Assembly: GCF_000702905.1 (NCBI RefSeq)
Contig: NZ_JNKR01000010.1
Span: 1-64,000, forward strand
Length of the DNA stretch: 64,000 nt
From: Mitsuokella jalaludinii DSM 13811
GTDB lineage: Bacteria > Bacillota > Negativicutes > Selenomonadales > Selenomonadaceae
Reading direction: 5' to 3'
The position numbers were made by a program, and so were the translations under genes. Numbering within the stretch: position 1 is the stretch's first letter; every line of letters begins with the position of its first letter. Positions 23,979 to 33,684 of the stretch are shown piece after piece. The notes beneath the pieces are model-generated. The model was not told where the DNA came from and searched no databases. It saw only the letters and a program-made list of their open reading frames with translations.

Positions 23979-25643
23979 ATGAATGAATTGAAATGGTGGC
24001 AGAAAACCATCGTCTATCAGATCTATCCGAAGAGTTTCCAGGATACGACCGGGACGGGCGTGGGTGACATCCCAGGTGTCACGAGCCATCTCGACTACCT
24101 GAAGTCCCTCGGCACGGGAGCCATCTGGCTCACGCCGGTCTACCCATCGCCGATGGTCGACAATGGATATGATATTTCCGATTACTGCGGGATCGACCCG
24201 TCGTACGGCACGATGGAGGACATGGAAGAGCTCATCGCCGAGGCGAAGAAGCGCGACATCCGCATCGTCATGGACCTCGTATTCAACCACAGCTCTGACC
24301 AGCACCCGTGGTTCCTCGAGTCGAAGAAGGACCGCACGAATCCCAAGGCCGACTGGTACATCTGGCGCGACGCCAAGCCAGACGGCTCGGCTCCGACGAA
24401 CTGGAGAGCCATCTTCGGCGGCTCGGCCTGGACGTGGTGCGAGGAGCGCCAGCAGTACTACCTGCACACGTTCGCTGAGGCGCAGCCGGACCTCAACTGG
24501 GAGAACCCAGAGGTGCGCCAGGCGCTCTTTGACGCCGCGAACTTCTGGCTCGACAAGGGCGTCGGCGGCTTCCGCATCGATGCCATCGTCTACATCAAGA
24601 AGCCGGCGTTCAAGGACGGCCCGGTCGACGGTGCTGACGGCCTCTCCGGCATCCACGAGATGACGGCCAACACGCCGGGCATCCTCGACTTCCTGCACGA
24701 GTTCCGCCGCAACGTCTTCGACGGCCACGACATCTTCACGGTCGGCGAGGCCAACGGCGTCAGCCCGGAGGAACTGCCGCAGTGGGTCGGCAAGGACGGC
24801 GTCTTCTCGATGCTCTTCGAGTTCAGCCACCTCGAGCTCTCCTACCCGGAGGGCGAGATCTGGTGCAAGCGCTTCGCCTGGAAGCTCGGCCAGCTCAAGG
24901 ATGCCCTGTCAGCCAGCCAGGCTGCGACGGCAAAAGAGGGCTGGTACCCGATTTTCTTCGAGAACCACGATCAGAACCGCTCCATGCACCGCTATTTCCC
25001 GGAGGGCACCGATCCGAAGACGGCAGCCAAGGCGCTTGCGACCGTGCTCTTCACGCTGCGCGGCACGCCTTTCGTCTACGAAGGCGAAGAGATCGGCATG
25101 ACGAATACGGCCTTCCCGAAGATCGAGGACTACAACGATATCTCGACGCATGGCCAGTATGAATACGCCCTCGAAGAGGGCTTCTCGCCAGAAGAAGCAC
25201 TCAAGGCCGTGCAGTTCCAGAGCCGCGACAACGCGCGCACGCCGATGCAGTGGACGCGCGACACGAACGCAGGCTTCACGACCGGCAAGCCGTGGCTGCC
25301 TGTCCACAAGGACTTCATGGACTGCTGTGTCGAGGCGGAGAGCGAGGACGGCACATCCGTGCTGAGCTACTACCGTCAGATGAACCGTGAGCGCACGGAG
25401 GGCAAAGCCTCTGAGATCCTGCTGCAGGGCTCCTATGAAGAGCTGCTGCACGAGGATGAGCACGTCTACGCATTCAAACGCGTGCTTGGGGAGCATGCGG
25501 CGTACACGGTCGTCAACTTCACGAATGATACTGTTACATACGATAGCAGCGTCCTTGAGGATGCCGACATCCTGATCGGCAACTACGAGAATGCCAAGAA
25601 GGGAACTCTTAGACCGGCGGAAGCCGTCGTCTATGTCAAATGA
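23979..25643 (+). CDS. GH13 alpha-glucosidase (oligo-1,6-glucosidase / phospho-alpha-glucosidase type)
   Basis: 554 residues, the size of GH13 oligo-1,6-glucosidases, dextran glucosidases and trehalose-6-phosphate hydrolases. The catalytic triad is D201 (GFRIDAIV), E257 (VGEANG) and D331 (ENHDQNR) in a TIM barrel, with a beta-sandwich at the C-terminus. No signal peptide is present, so it acts in the cytoplasm, most simply on the sugar phosphate delivered by the PTS permease next to it. A FGGSAW motif and the overall pattern favour alpha-1,6/alpha-1,4 glucosidases; TreC cannot be excluded. ATG 23979 has GAAAGGAG upstream (23963-23971); an earlier in-frame ATG at 23916 does not. Confidence 0.85.
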   Translation: MNELKWWQKTIVYQIYPKSFQDTTGTGVGDIPGVTSHLDYLKSLGTGAIWLTPVYPSPMVDNGYDISDYCGIDPSYGTMEDMEELIAEAKKRDIRIVMDLVFNHSSDQHPWFLESKKDRTNPKADWYIWRDAKPDGSAPTNWRAIFGGSAWTWCEERQQYYLHTFAEAQPDLNWENPEVRQALFDAANFWLDKGVGGFRIDAIVYIKKPAFKDGPVDGADGLSGIHEMTANTPGILDFLHEFRRNVFDGHDIFTVGEANGVSPEELPQWVGKDGVFSMLFEFSHLELSYPEGEIWCKRFAWKLGQLKDALSASQAATAKEGWYPIFFENHDQNRSMHRYFPEGTDPKTAAKALATVLFTLRGTPFVYEGEEIGMTNTAFPKIEDYNDISTHGQYEYALEEGFSPEEALKAVQFQSRDNARTPMQWTRDTNAGFTTGKPWLPVHKDFMDCCVEAESEDGTSVLSYYRQMNRERTEGKASEILLQGSYEELLHEDEHVYAFKRVLGEHAAYTVVNFTNDTVTYDSSVLEDADILIGNYENAKKGTLRPAEAVVYVK

Positions 25644-25652
25644 GGAGGAACG

Positions 25653-26432
25653 ATGATGAAAGTAGCCGCTAGTGATTACGATGGAACCCTGTTCCGTCAG
25701 GACAGGATCGCCAAGAGCGATGCCGAGGCAATCAAGAAATGGCGTGAAGCCGGACACAAGTTCGGTGTTGTCTCTGGACGCGACCACGGCATGCTCGTGC
25801 CGCAGCTCCAGCATTACGGCGTCGGCTACGATTATCTCGCCTGCAATAACGGCGGCATCATCTGTGCAGCCAACGGTACGGTGCTCTGGGAAGCAGAAAT
25901 CGCTCCGGAGATGCTGGCCGCGCTGACGCATCTGCCGCTCGTGCGCAAGTCCTTCCATTTTGCCCTGTCCGCCGCGGACCGCACCTACCTCTGCCATGCG
26001 TCGGAAGGTACCTGGGTCATCCGCGAGGCGAAGCAGTGGAACTTCCCGATTGTCAACATCGAGGAGAGCGAAGTCGGCCATCTGCCGCAGACCATCCACC
26101 AGTTTGCGCTCGGGTTCACGAACCCGGAGGACGCCTTCGCCGCGAGTGATGAGGTCAATGCCAAGTTCGGCGACGTCGTGCACGCCTACCCGAACCGCTG
26201 TGCCGTCGATATCACGCCGAAGGAGATCAGCAAGGAACAGGCTGTCGACCACACGCTCAAGTTGATGGGGTGGCAGGATGCCGAGATCTTCGCCATCGGC
26301 GACGAGGTCAACGACCTGCCGATGATTGAGGCATTCAGCGGATATACAGTAGAGACAGCCCGCGATGCCATCAAGGCCAAGGCCCGCTGCGCCTACGAGA
26401 GCGTCGGCGCCATGCTGCTCGCCAACCTTTAA
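25653..26432 (+). CDS. HAD-superfamily (Cof-type, subclass IIB) phosphatase
   Basis: 259 residues. HAD motif I is D8-Y9-D10-G-T near the N-terminus, motif II lies in VVSGRD, and motif IV is GDEVNDLPM near residue 213; a IIB cap lies between. These enzymes dephosphorylate sugar phosphates or related metabolites. Position in the alpha-glucoside operon, 9 bp after the glucosidase, suggests it removes a phosphate that accumulates during uptake (inference). AGGAGG at 25643-25648 fits either ATG 25653 or ATG 25656; the latter has the better spacing (7 bp). A terminator follows at 26518. Confidence 0.8.
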   Translation: MMKVAASDYDGTLFRQDRIAKSDAEAIKKWREAGHKFGVVSGRDHGMLVPQLQHYGVGYDYLACNNGGIICAANGTVLWEAEIAPEMLAALTHLPLVRKSFHFALSAADRTYLCHASEGTWVIREAKQWNFPIVNIEESEVGHLPQTIHQFALGFTNPEDAFAASDEVNAKFGDVVHAYPNRCAVDITPKEISKEQAVDHTLKLMGWQDAEIFAIGDEVNDLPMIEAFSGYTVETARDAIKAKARCAYESVGAMLLANL

Positions 26433-26517
26433 TCAGCCCCCGCGCGCATGTATTTGCGTGTACATATATTTCTTTTGACCTGTGACATGTTTACAGGAAT
26501 TCCCCCTTTGGGTGTGT

Positions 26518-26551
26518 AACGGTTCTGTCCTCTATCACACACAGAACCGTT
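26518..26551 (+). terminator. Terminator-like hairpin after the alpha-glucoside operon
   Basis: AACGGTTCTGT and ACAGAACCGTT form a perfect 11-bp stem with a 12-base loop; a T-rich stretch (CTTTTT) follows 10 bp later, so it is not a textbook terminator. Confidence 0.5.
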
Positions 26552-26691
26552 ATCGCCTGCTTTTTACCGGGAGATATCAGAAAAGTTTATATGATGAGAT
26601 TTTCATATCGGAACAAGGATAGATAAGGGAATCTCATTCTTATAAAATCCCAATTACCCATTTATCTTAAAAGGGAAAGGAAGTCTATCAC

Positions 26692-28245
26692 ATGAAGATC
26701 AACACGAAAGCACTTGCTATCCTTGCCGGTCTGACGGTCGGCATGTCCAGTACGGCATTTGCTGCTACGGCGGACAGTTTCACAGACGTCCCGAAGGATC
26801 ACTGGTCCTACCAGGCACTCGACTACCTGGCCAAAGAAGGCGTCATCGAAGGTATGGGGGATAGTACCTTCCAGGGCAGCCGCACCATGACTCGTTATGA
26901 GATGGCAGCAATTGTAGCAAAGGCAATGCAGAAGAAGGACGTCAGCTTCGGCGATAAGGCCGTGCTCGACAAACTCTCTGCCGAGTATGCCAATGAGCTG
27001 GGCACGCTGAAAAATCAGGTCAACAAGAATACGAATGACATCAATGATCTCAAGAACAAGACGGATAAATTCAAGGTCTGGGGCATGACGCGTGTACAGG
27101 TTGGCGATGACAATGGCTTGGTGAAAGATGGTCATAATGGCACCTATAATAATCGCTTCTACATGGATCTCGAGGGTTCCATGAAGGTCAACGATCATGC
27201 AACGGCACGCTTTACGGTTGAGAAAAACGCGCATTATCGCGACAGTGAATACGCGAACAGCAAGATTCCTAAGATGCTCAAGTTGACCCGTAAAGATGGT
27301 ACGACTGATTTCCTTGAGACGACAAATGCTATTTCTGGTATCGATAAGGATAGTTTGCTCGGCGATGATAACCACAATGGTTCCATCTCGAATATCTGGG
27401 TAGAACTCCAGCTCGGCAAGAACCACAACTGGTATACGAACATTGGCCGCAAGTGGAACGGTATTGGTATGCAGAACCTCATGCTTGGTGGTCAGGTCGA
27501 CGGTATCGCCACGTACCATCCGATTGAAGGTGGTCACGGTTGGTGGATGAGTGCTCAGTACTGGAAACCGTCTGCTGACTGGACGACTGTCTCGGGTACG
27601 GACCAGATCAAAGAAACGTTTAATGAAGATGGTTCGCATAAGGGCTGGGATACTTCTTCTGTCAAGATTAACACGCATCGCGCACCGATTGTTGGTTCGT
27701 TGGATTTCTGGGGCCCAATCGGTAAATACCTCGATGCAAACATCGCTTACTCTCGTGTCGTCGATCATACATCGGATACGGGTAACTCGGCAGATGGTTA
27801 TTACACGGGGGCTAAGAACTTCTATGGTGTTGATTTGAAGGCGAAACTTTTCAAAGATTTCTCGGTCACGGGTTCTTATCTGAAATCTGATGCCCTGTTA
27901 GAGGACCTGAATTGGCTGAAACCGCATGCAGATCGCACGTGGGCTGTCCGCTTTGATTATCGTGGCACGGATCTCAACAAAGTTGGTTCTTGGGGGGCCT
28001 ATGCAAAGTGGATGGATATCGGTGCCGTTTCGGATCTCGGACATGATGATGAGTGGGCTACGCGTGAACCGACCTTTGTCAATGGCGTCAAGGGCTGGTT
28101 CTACGGCTTCAAGATGGTTCCGTGGCAGAACTGCGAGTGGGAGACGATGTGGGCTCCGCATCTCACCGAAAATAGTGATGCTAACTGGGCTGGTGGTGCC
28201 TACACGCGTCACATCCTGCGCAGCTGGCTCGACTTCCACTTCTGA
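26692..28245 (+). CDS. SLH-domain outer membrane porin (OmpM-like)
   Basis: 517 residues. Signal peptide to about residue 25 (STAFA-AT), one SLH domain (about 28-85: SFTDVPKDHWSYQALDYL ... TRYEMAAIVAKAM), a short coiled coil (about 90-125, LKNQVNKNTNDINDLKN), then an acidic, aromatic-rich beta-strand region ending in a C-terminal Phe (WLDFHF), the signature of an outer-membrane barrel. This is the OmpM architecture of Negativicutes: the SLH domain binds polyaminated peptidoglycan and ties the outer membrane to the wall while the barrel forms the pore. Codon and base use are less GC-rich than in the neighbours, as usual for very highly expressed genes. AAAGGAAAGG lies upstream of ATG 26692. 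Confidence 0.93.
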   Translation: MKINTKALAILAGLTVGMSSTAFAATADSFTDVPKDHWSYQALDYLAKEGVIEGMGDSTFQGSRTMTRYEMAAIVAKAMQKKDVSFGDKAVLDKLSAEYANELGTLKNQVNKNTNDINDLKNKTDKFKVWGMTRVQVGDDNGLVKDGHNGTYNNRFYMDLEGSMKVNDHATARFTVEKNAHYRDSEYANSKIPKMLKLTRKDGTTDFLETTNAISGIDKDSLLGDDNHNGSISNIWVELQLGKNHNWYTNIGRKWNGIGMQNLMLGGQVDGIATYHPIEGGHGWWMSAQYWKPSADWTTVSGTDQIKETFNEDGSHKGWDTSSVKINTHRAPIVGSLDFWGPIGKYLDANIAYSRVVDHTSDTGNSADGYYTGAKNFYGVDLKAKLFKDFSVTGSYLKSDALLEDLNWLKPHADRTWAVRFDYRGTDLNKVGSWGAYAKWMDIGAVSDLGHDDEWATREPTFVNGVKGWFYGFKMVPWQNCEWETMWAPHLTENSDANWAGGAYTRHILRSWLDFHF

Positions 28246-28287
28246 TGAAGTGCTCTCCGCTTGATACGCAAATGATTTTCTGACAGT

Positions 28288-28388
28288 ATCGGGATTTCAC
28301 AGTGGGGGCAACCTCGCACCTGACATGGGCTTTGTGGTTACCACTAAGGTGATAGACGAGTCGTTGCCCTCAGCAGTGAGGTCCCGAT
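28288..28388 (+). other. 101-nt nested stem-loop element before the amylase gene
   Basis: A long imperfect hairpin made of coaxial stems: ATCGGGA/TCCCGAT (28288-28294 with 28382-28388), TCAC/GTGA (28297-28300 with 28376-28379), GGGCAAC/GTTGCCC (28306-28312 with 28363-28369), CTCG/CGAG (28313-28316 with 28357-28360), CACCT/AGGTG (28317-28321 with 28347-28351) and an apical GTGG-TTA-CCAC. It is followed by TTTTATT and, 16 bp later, by the amylase ribosome site. It could be the porin terminator, a cis-regulatory leader or a miniature repeat. Confidence 0.5.
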
Positions 28389-28418
28389 TTTATTCCTTTG
28401 GTGAAAGGGGCATTCGTA

Positions 28419-31400
28419 ATGAGTCATAAGAAAGCGTTGAAACGTGCCATTGGCATGTCGCTGGCCTTTAGCCTGCTCGGCAGTCCGTTCGTCATGCCGG
28501 CAGACGTCATGCCAACCTGCATCACGGCTTCGGTTGCTGAAGCTGCGGCAGCGGTAGGCCCTTCAGATGTTGTTCTCGTCGGCACGGTTCAGTCGAAGCT
28601 CGGTGCTGGTGCAGACTGGGCACCGGGAGACGGTACGACGATCATGAAGGATGCCGGCAACGGCAAGTACCAGTATACGGGCAAACTGCCGAAGGGCAAT
28701 TACGAGTATAAGATTGCCATCGGTGGCACGTGGGATACGAATTACGGTGCTGACGGCGCGGCCGATGGTGCCAATATGAAGCTGAAGCTCACGAAGGACA
28801 CGGAGGTGACCTTCACGTACGATTCCGCTACGCATAAGACGACGGTATCGTATGCTGGACAGGGATCTGCGGAGGAAAAGGCAGCAACTACTGCTGAAGC
28901 AGCCCGACCTGGCTCCGTACAGCCGACTGACGTTGTTTTGGTAGGCTCCTTGCAGGATGAGCTTGGTGCGGCCAAGGAGTGGGATCCTGCCGATGGCAAG
29001 ACCATCATGAAGTCGGACGGCGCTGGCCATCATGTCTTCACGGGCCATCTGCCGAAGGGCAACTACGACTTCAAGGTCGCCGTGGGCGGCTCGTGGGATG
29101 TCAACTACGGCGCGAACGGTGAGGCGAATGGCAAGAACATCGCGCTGCGTCTGCTCAAAGACCACGATGTCACATTCACCTACGACGATGCGACGCATGC
29201 CGTGACGTACGATTACGCGGGCAAGGACGCTGAGGAGAAAGCTCTCGCTGCCGAGGGACGCAGCATCGTGCTGACGGGCACGGTGCAGTCGAAGGCCGGT
29301 GCGGCCAAGGACTGGGATCCGTCGGATACGACGACGCGCATGAAGGCCATCGGCCATGATTTCTATTCTTACAAGATAAAGCTGCCTGCCGGCACGTATT
29401 ACTACAAGATTTCCGTCAACGGCAGCTGGGCCGAGAACTACGGGCTCGGCGGCAACTTCGACGGCGCCAATGTGCAGCTGACGCTGCCGAAGGCGCAGGA
29501 GGTCACGTTCTACTACAACGACAAGTCGCATCACATCGCGGACAGCACGAGCTACACATTCCGCGCGGATAAAGACCTGCCGGTGCTCTCGGGCAGCTTT
29601 GGCGCGGTCGATGACCCGCTGATGCGCGACCAGATGCTCGACAATCTCTTCCAGAAGACCGTCCCACTGAAGAAGGGCGACTACACGGTCACGGTCAAGA
29701 TGCCGGGTGCGGATGCGCTGACGCAGCAGGTCAATGTCGCCAAGGATGGCGATGTCACGTTCTACTACGACAGCAAGGCAAAGCGCCTGATCGCCGACGA
29801 TGGCCGCATCCGCGAGGACAAGGTCTACCACGACAGCTGGAGTACGGATTACCGCGCTCCGTTTGAAGCCGTCAAGGAGGGCACGCCTGTAAAGCTCTCG
29901 CTCGCCACGGGCAAGGGCGATGTCACGAGCGCGAAGCTCGTCGTCTACAAGGCCAAGATTACGGCCAATGGCGGCGATGAGTACAATCCGGACTACACGG
30001 CCGGCACGGTCACTTCGTATCCGATGACGAAAGCCTCGACCTCTGGCGACCAGGACATCTGGACGGCATCGTTCACGCCGACGTCGTACGGCCTCTATGG
30101 CTACAAGTTCGTGCTCAACGACACGAAGGAGTACGGCGACGATGCGAAGCCCGGCAGCACGGGCGAGCTCAAGCTGCGCGGTGTCAAGCCGTACCAGCTC
30201 ACCGTCTACAGCAAGGATTACAAGACGCCGGACTGGGCGAAGGATGCCGTCTGCTACCAGATCTTCCCGGACCGCTTCTTCAACGGCGACAAGAGCAACG
30301 ACAACGCGCGTGCGAATGCGCGCGGCTTCCAGCCGGTGCAGCACCGCAAATGGAGCGACCTGCCGGCTAACTACAGCAAGACGCCGGCTGCCGACGGCGA
30401 CAAGTGGGAGTGCAACGACTTCTTCGGCGGCGATATCGCCGGCATTACGAAGAAGCTCGACTACCTCAAGGGCCTCGGCGTGACGGCTATCTACGTCAAC
30501 CCGATCTACGATGCCAGCTCGAATCACCGCTACGATGCCGTCGACTACGGCACAATTGACCCGTTCCTCGGCAACTTCAAGGATCTCGAGAAGCTCTCGG
30601 CGGAGATGCAGAAGCGCGGCATGCACCTGATCATGGACGGTGTCTACAACCACATCGGCGATGATTCCATCTACTTCGACCGCTACGGCAAGTACAAGAC
30701 AGTCGGTGCCTACGAGTACTGGAGCCGCATCTACGACCTCATGAACGACAAGCACATGACGGAGGCGGCGGCCAAGGTCGAGGCCAAGAAAGAACTCGAG
30801 GCCGAAGGCCAGGTCTTCAGCCCGTGGCATTGGGAGAACTGGTTCGACATCCGCAACGAGAAGACACAGGACATGATGGGCAAGAAGTACGCCTACCATG
30901 ACTGGCAGGGCTACGACAGCCTCGTGCCGTTCAAGGATGCCGATTATCCGGGCTCGGAGCAGGGCACAGTGAAGTCGGACCTCGGCGACTACCTGCTCTA
31001 CGGCAATGGCAAGGACAAAGGCGTCATCATGAAGTGGTTCGACGAGGGCCTCGACGGCTGGCGCCTCGACGTCGCCAAGGAGGTGCCGCCGGGATTCTGG
31101 GCCAACGTCCGCAAGGAAGTCAAGTCCATCAAGACGAAGGACGGCTCTGAGCCGCTGCTCTTGGGTGAGATCTGGCAGGATGGCTCGCAGTTCTTCACGG
31201 GCGACACGTTCGACTCTGTCATGAACTACAAGCTCTCGTTCGCGCTCGGCGACCTCTTCCTCAACAAGGGCGACGCCAAGGCGGCCGACTACGAGCTGAC
31301 GGTCCTGCGCCAGAACTACCCGAAGGAGGCCTTCTACGACCTCATGAACATCGTCGACAGCCACGACACGGTCCGCGCTATCTACAAGTTTGGCGGCGGC

Positions 31401-31901
31401 TCCGACAGTGTCGCACAGCCGACGAAGAAGGACTTCGACTACAACCTCGGCAAGGCGCGTCTCAAACTCGCGGCGACCTTCCTCATGGGCTATCCGGGCA
31501 TGCCGACCATCTACTACGGCGATGAAGCCGGTCAGTACGGCAGCAGCGACCCGGATTGCCGCCGCACCTATCCGTGGGGCAAGGAGGACAAAGACCTCAT
31601 TGCCCACTACAAGAAAGTCATCGGTGTCCGCAACGCGCACAAGGATATCTTCGCGCGCGGCGATGTCAATACGCTCAAGGCAGAGGGCGACATCTACGCC
31701 TTCAGCCGCAAGGCCGACTCCGGCAAACTCGGTATCGTCGCCTTGAACCGCGGCAAAGCACAGCAGGTTACCCTGCCCGTCTCCGCCGCAGATGGCACCA
31801 TCTTCACCGATGAGCTGACCGGCACCAAAGCTACGGCAAATGGCGGTCAGCTGACACTGGCCCTTGGTGAGAACCAGGGGATGATGCTCGTAGAAGACTG
31901 A
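28419..31901 (+). CDS. Secreted GH13 amylase/pullulanase with repeated X25 modules
   Basis: 1160 residues with a signal peptide (basic start MSHKKALKRA, then a hydrophobic core). Three X25-type modules, as in bacterial amylopullulanases (pattern VVLVGTVQS...LP.GNYEYKIA..G.W..NYG), occupy about 48-148, 168-268 and 281-371, with a degenerate fourth near 380-460. A beta-rich neopullulanase-type N-domain (about 470-600) precedes the catalytic barrel (from about 610) with D884 (GWRLDVAKE), E917 (LLGEIW) and D983 (VDSHDT). It degrades alpha-glucans outside the cell or in the periplasm, feeding the sugar uptake genes upstream. ATG 28419 follows AAAGGGG (28404-28410). Linkage specificity (1,4 or 1,6) is not decidable. 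Confidence 0.88.
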   Translation: MSHKKALKRAIGMSLAFSLLGSPFVMPADVMPTCITASVAEAAAAVGPSDVVLVGTVQSKLGAGADWAPGDGTTIMKDAGNGKYQYTGKLPKGNYEYKIAIGGTWDTNYGADGAADGANMKLKLTKDTEVTFTYDSATHKTTVSYAGQGSAEEKAATTAEAARPGSVQPTDVVLVGSLQDELGAAKEWDPADGKTIMKSDGAGHHVFTGHLPKGNYDFKVAVGGSWDVNYGANGEANGKNIALRLLKDHDVTFTYDDATHAVTYDYAGKDAEEKALAAEGRSIVLTGTVQSKAGAAKDWDPSDTTTRMKAIGHDFYSYKIKLPAGTYYYKISVNGSWAENYGLGGNFDGANVQLTLPKAQEVTFYYNDKSHHIADSTSYTFRADKDLPVLSGSFGAVDDPLMRDQMLDNLFQKTVPLKKGDYTVTVKMPGADALTQQVNVAKDGDVTFYYDSKAKRLIADDGRIREDKVYHDSWSTDYRAPFEAVKEGTPVKLSLATGKGDVTSAKLVVYKAKITANGGDEYNPDYTAGTVTSYPMTKASTSGDQDIWTASFTPTSYGLYGYKFVLNDTKEYGDDAKPGSTGELKLRGVKPYQLTVYSKDYKTPDWAKDAVCYQIFPDRFFNGDKSNDNARANARGFQPVQHRKWSDLPANYSKTPAADGDKWECNDFFGGDIAGITKKLDYLKGLGVTAIYVNPIYDASSNHRYDAVDYGTIDPFLGNFKDLEKLSAEMQKRGMHLIMDGVYNHIGDDSIYFDRYGKYKTVGAYEYWSRIYDLMNDKHMTEAAAKVEAKKELEAEGQVFSPWHWENWFDIRNEKTQDMMGKKYAYHDWQGYDSLVPFKDADYPGSEQGTVKSDLGDYLLYGNGKDKGVIMKWFDEGLDGWRLDVAKEVPPGFWANVRKEVKSIKTKDGSEPLLLGEIWQDGSQFFTGDTFDSVMNYKLSFALGDLFLNKGDAKAADYELTVLRQNYPKEAFYDLMNIVDSHDTVRAIYKFGGGSDSVAQPTKKDFDYNLGKARLKLAATFLMGYPGMPTIYYGDEAGQYGSSDPDCRRTYPWGKEDKDLIAHYKKVIGVRNAHKDIFARGDVNTLKAEGDIYAFSRKADSGKLGIVALNRGKAQQVTLPVSAADGTIFTDELTGTKATANGGQLTLALGENQGMMLVED

Positions 31902-31947
31902 CACGAGCATCCATAACATCCCTCATTTCTCTTAAATTTCCCTTTTT

Positions 31948-31985
31948 GACCCGCGACAGTTCCCCGCTGTTGCGGGTCTTTTTTG
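31948..31985 (+). terminator. Rho-independent terminator after the amylase gene
   Basis: GACCCGCGACAG pairs with CTGTTGCGGGTC (one G-U) around TTCCCCG, followed by TTTTTT. Confidence 0.9.
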
Positions 31986-32004
31986 TCTGTATATCATTTA
32001 CTAT

Positions 32005-32033
32005 TTGACGTCAGAATTTTCGTTCGGTACAAT
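32005..32033 (+). promoter_or_regulatory. Promoter of the 5'-nucleotidase gene
   Basis: TTGACG (32005-32010), 17-bp spacer, TACAAT (32028-32033). Confidence 0.7.
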
Positions 32034-32080
32034 GGATGTAAGAGTATGGTTTTAGTATTATTTTGCCGAAAGGAGAATTT

Positions 32081-33673
32081 ATGAAAAAGATACTGGCAGT
32101 GCTGGCACTCGTCTTTGCCTGTCTCTGGGGCACGGCGTTTGCGGCGGATTTCTCGCATCTCGTCATCTTGCACACGAATGACACGCATGGCTATGACCAG
32201 CGTGCCGACGGCGTCAACGGCATGGCGACAGTCGCCGCACTCAAGAAGGATTACGAGGCCAAGGGCTACAAGGTCCTGCTCGTCGATGCCGGCGATGCGA
32301 TCCAGGACAACAATCTCGTCAATTTCAGCAAGGGCAAGACGGCCATTGACTTCATGAACGCCGTGGGCTACGATGCCATGACGCTGGGCAATCATGAGTT
32401 CGACTACGGCTCGGATGTGACCATGGAGCGCATCAAGCAGGCGAAGTTCCCGATCGTGTCGGCCAACATCATCGTCGATGCGACGGGCAAGCCGTTCACG
32501 GGCAAGACGCACGCCATCATCCGCAAGGGTAGTCTCAAGATCGGTGTCTTCGGCCTGACGACGCCGTCGACCATCACGACGTCGAACCCGAAGAGCACGC
32601 GCGGCCTGACCTTCCTCTCGAAAGAGGAAATGTACGAAGCAGCCCAGAAGGAAGTCGCGGCGCTCAAGGCCGCGCACTGTGACCTCATCGTCGCCATCGG
32701 CCATCTTGGCAGCGAGCCGGATGCCATCGGCGACCGCTCAAACGACGTCCTCGCGAACGTCAAGGGCATCGACGTCTTCATCGACGGCCACGATCACACG
32801 GTCAAGAATCTCTACATTGACGGCAGTCTGCTGACCGAGACGGGGTCGCACCTCGCGAACATCGGCGTTGTCCGCTATGAAGATGGCAAGTGGCAGGAAG
32901 ATCTCCATGCCTACGGCCAGTTCAACAAAGAGGATGCCAAGGTCAAGGCAATCGTCGATAAGGCGCAGGCCGCCATCGACAAGAGACTCGCGACAAAAGT
33001 CGGCATGACGCCATTTGAGCTCAACGGCAGTCGCGACCCGGGCGTGCGCACGGAAGAGACGAACCTCGGCGACTTCCTCGCCGATGCTTACCTCTGGCAG
33101 GTCCGTCAGGCTGCGGTGCTCGACCGCGTCACGATTGACGGCGCCCTGATGAACGGCGGCAGCATCCGCGCGGGCATCAAGGCCGGCACGATCACGGAGG
33201 CCGACCTGCTGCGCGTCCTGCCGTACCACAACTACCTGCAGTACGTCACCATGAAGGGCTCGACGCTGCTCGAGATCCTCGAGGCGGCGACGTGCACGAC
33301 GCCGACAGCGCTCGGCGCTTTCCCGCAGGTTGCAGGAATCGTCTACACGGTCGACACGAAAACGCCGTTCGCAAAAGGCGAGCTTTACCCGCATTCCGTC
33401 TATTACCGTCCGGCAGCCCCCGGCTCGCGCGTCACGATTACGAGCGTCGGCGGCAAGCCGTTCGACCCGGAGGCGACCTACAACATCGCCGTCCCCGACT
33501 TCCTGACCTCCGGCGGCGACTCCTACTACTCCATGCAGGACCCTGCTAAAGTCACCATCCACGATGTCGACTACCTCGACACCGACGCCGTCCGCAACTA
33601 CCTCAAAGAACTCGGCGGCACAGTCAGCGCCGACTACAAGGCACCGCAGGGCCGCATCACGATCGTGCAATGA
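32081..33673 (+). CDS. Periplasmic 5'-nucleotidase / UshA-family metallophosphoesterase
   Basis: 530 residues with a signal peptide (MKKILAVLALVFACLWGTAFA). The N-terminal calcineurin-like domain starts at LHTNDTHG and includes the dinuclear metal motifs (DAGD, GNHEFDYG, GHDH); the C-terminal 5'-nucleotidase domain (about 310-520) contains NLGDFLADAYL and the NGGSIRAGI substrate segment. It hydrolyses nucleotides (or UDP-sugars) in the periplasm to release nucleosides and phosphate. AAAGGAG precedes ATG 32081; an in-frame ATG at 32063 sits before the ribosome site. Monocistronic, with a shared terminator facing metQ. Confidence 0.9.
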   Translation: MKKILAVLALVFACLWGTAFAADFSHLVILHTNDTHGYDQRADGVNGMATVAALKKDYEAKGYKVLLVDAGDAIQDNNLVNFSKGKTAIDFMNAVGYDAMTLGNHEFDYGSDVTMERIKQAKFPIVSANIIVDATGKPFTGKTHAIIRKGSLKIGVFGLTTPSTITTSNPKSTRGLTFLSKEEMYEAAQKEVAALKAAHCDLIVAIGHLGSEPDAIGDRSNDVLANVKGIDVFIDGHDHTVKNLYIDGSLLTETGSHLANIGVVRYEDGKWQEDLHAYGQFNKEDAKVKAIVDKAQAAIDKRLATKVGMTPFELNGSRDPGVRTEETNLGDFLADAYLWQVRQAAVLDRVTIDGALMNGGSIRAGIKAGTITEADLLRVLPYHNYLQYVTMKGSTLLEILEAATCTTPTALGAFPQVAGIVYTVDTKTPFAKGELYPHSVYYRPAAPGSRVTITSVGGKPFDPEATYNIAVPDFLTSGGDSYYSMQDPAKVTIHDVDYLDTDAVRNYLKELGGTVSADYKAPQGRITIVQ

Positions 33674-33684
33674 TGATGCATGAA

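Noticed and set aside
28563-31919. 1118-residue minus-strand open frame over the amylase
   Set aside because: It is the antisense shadow of a gene with a full GH13 triad; no motif of its own.
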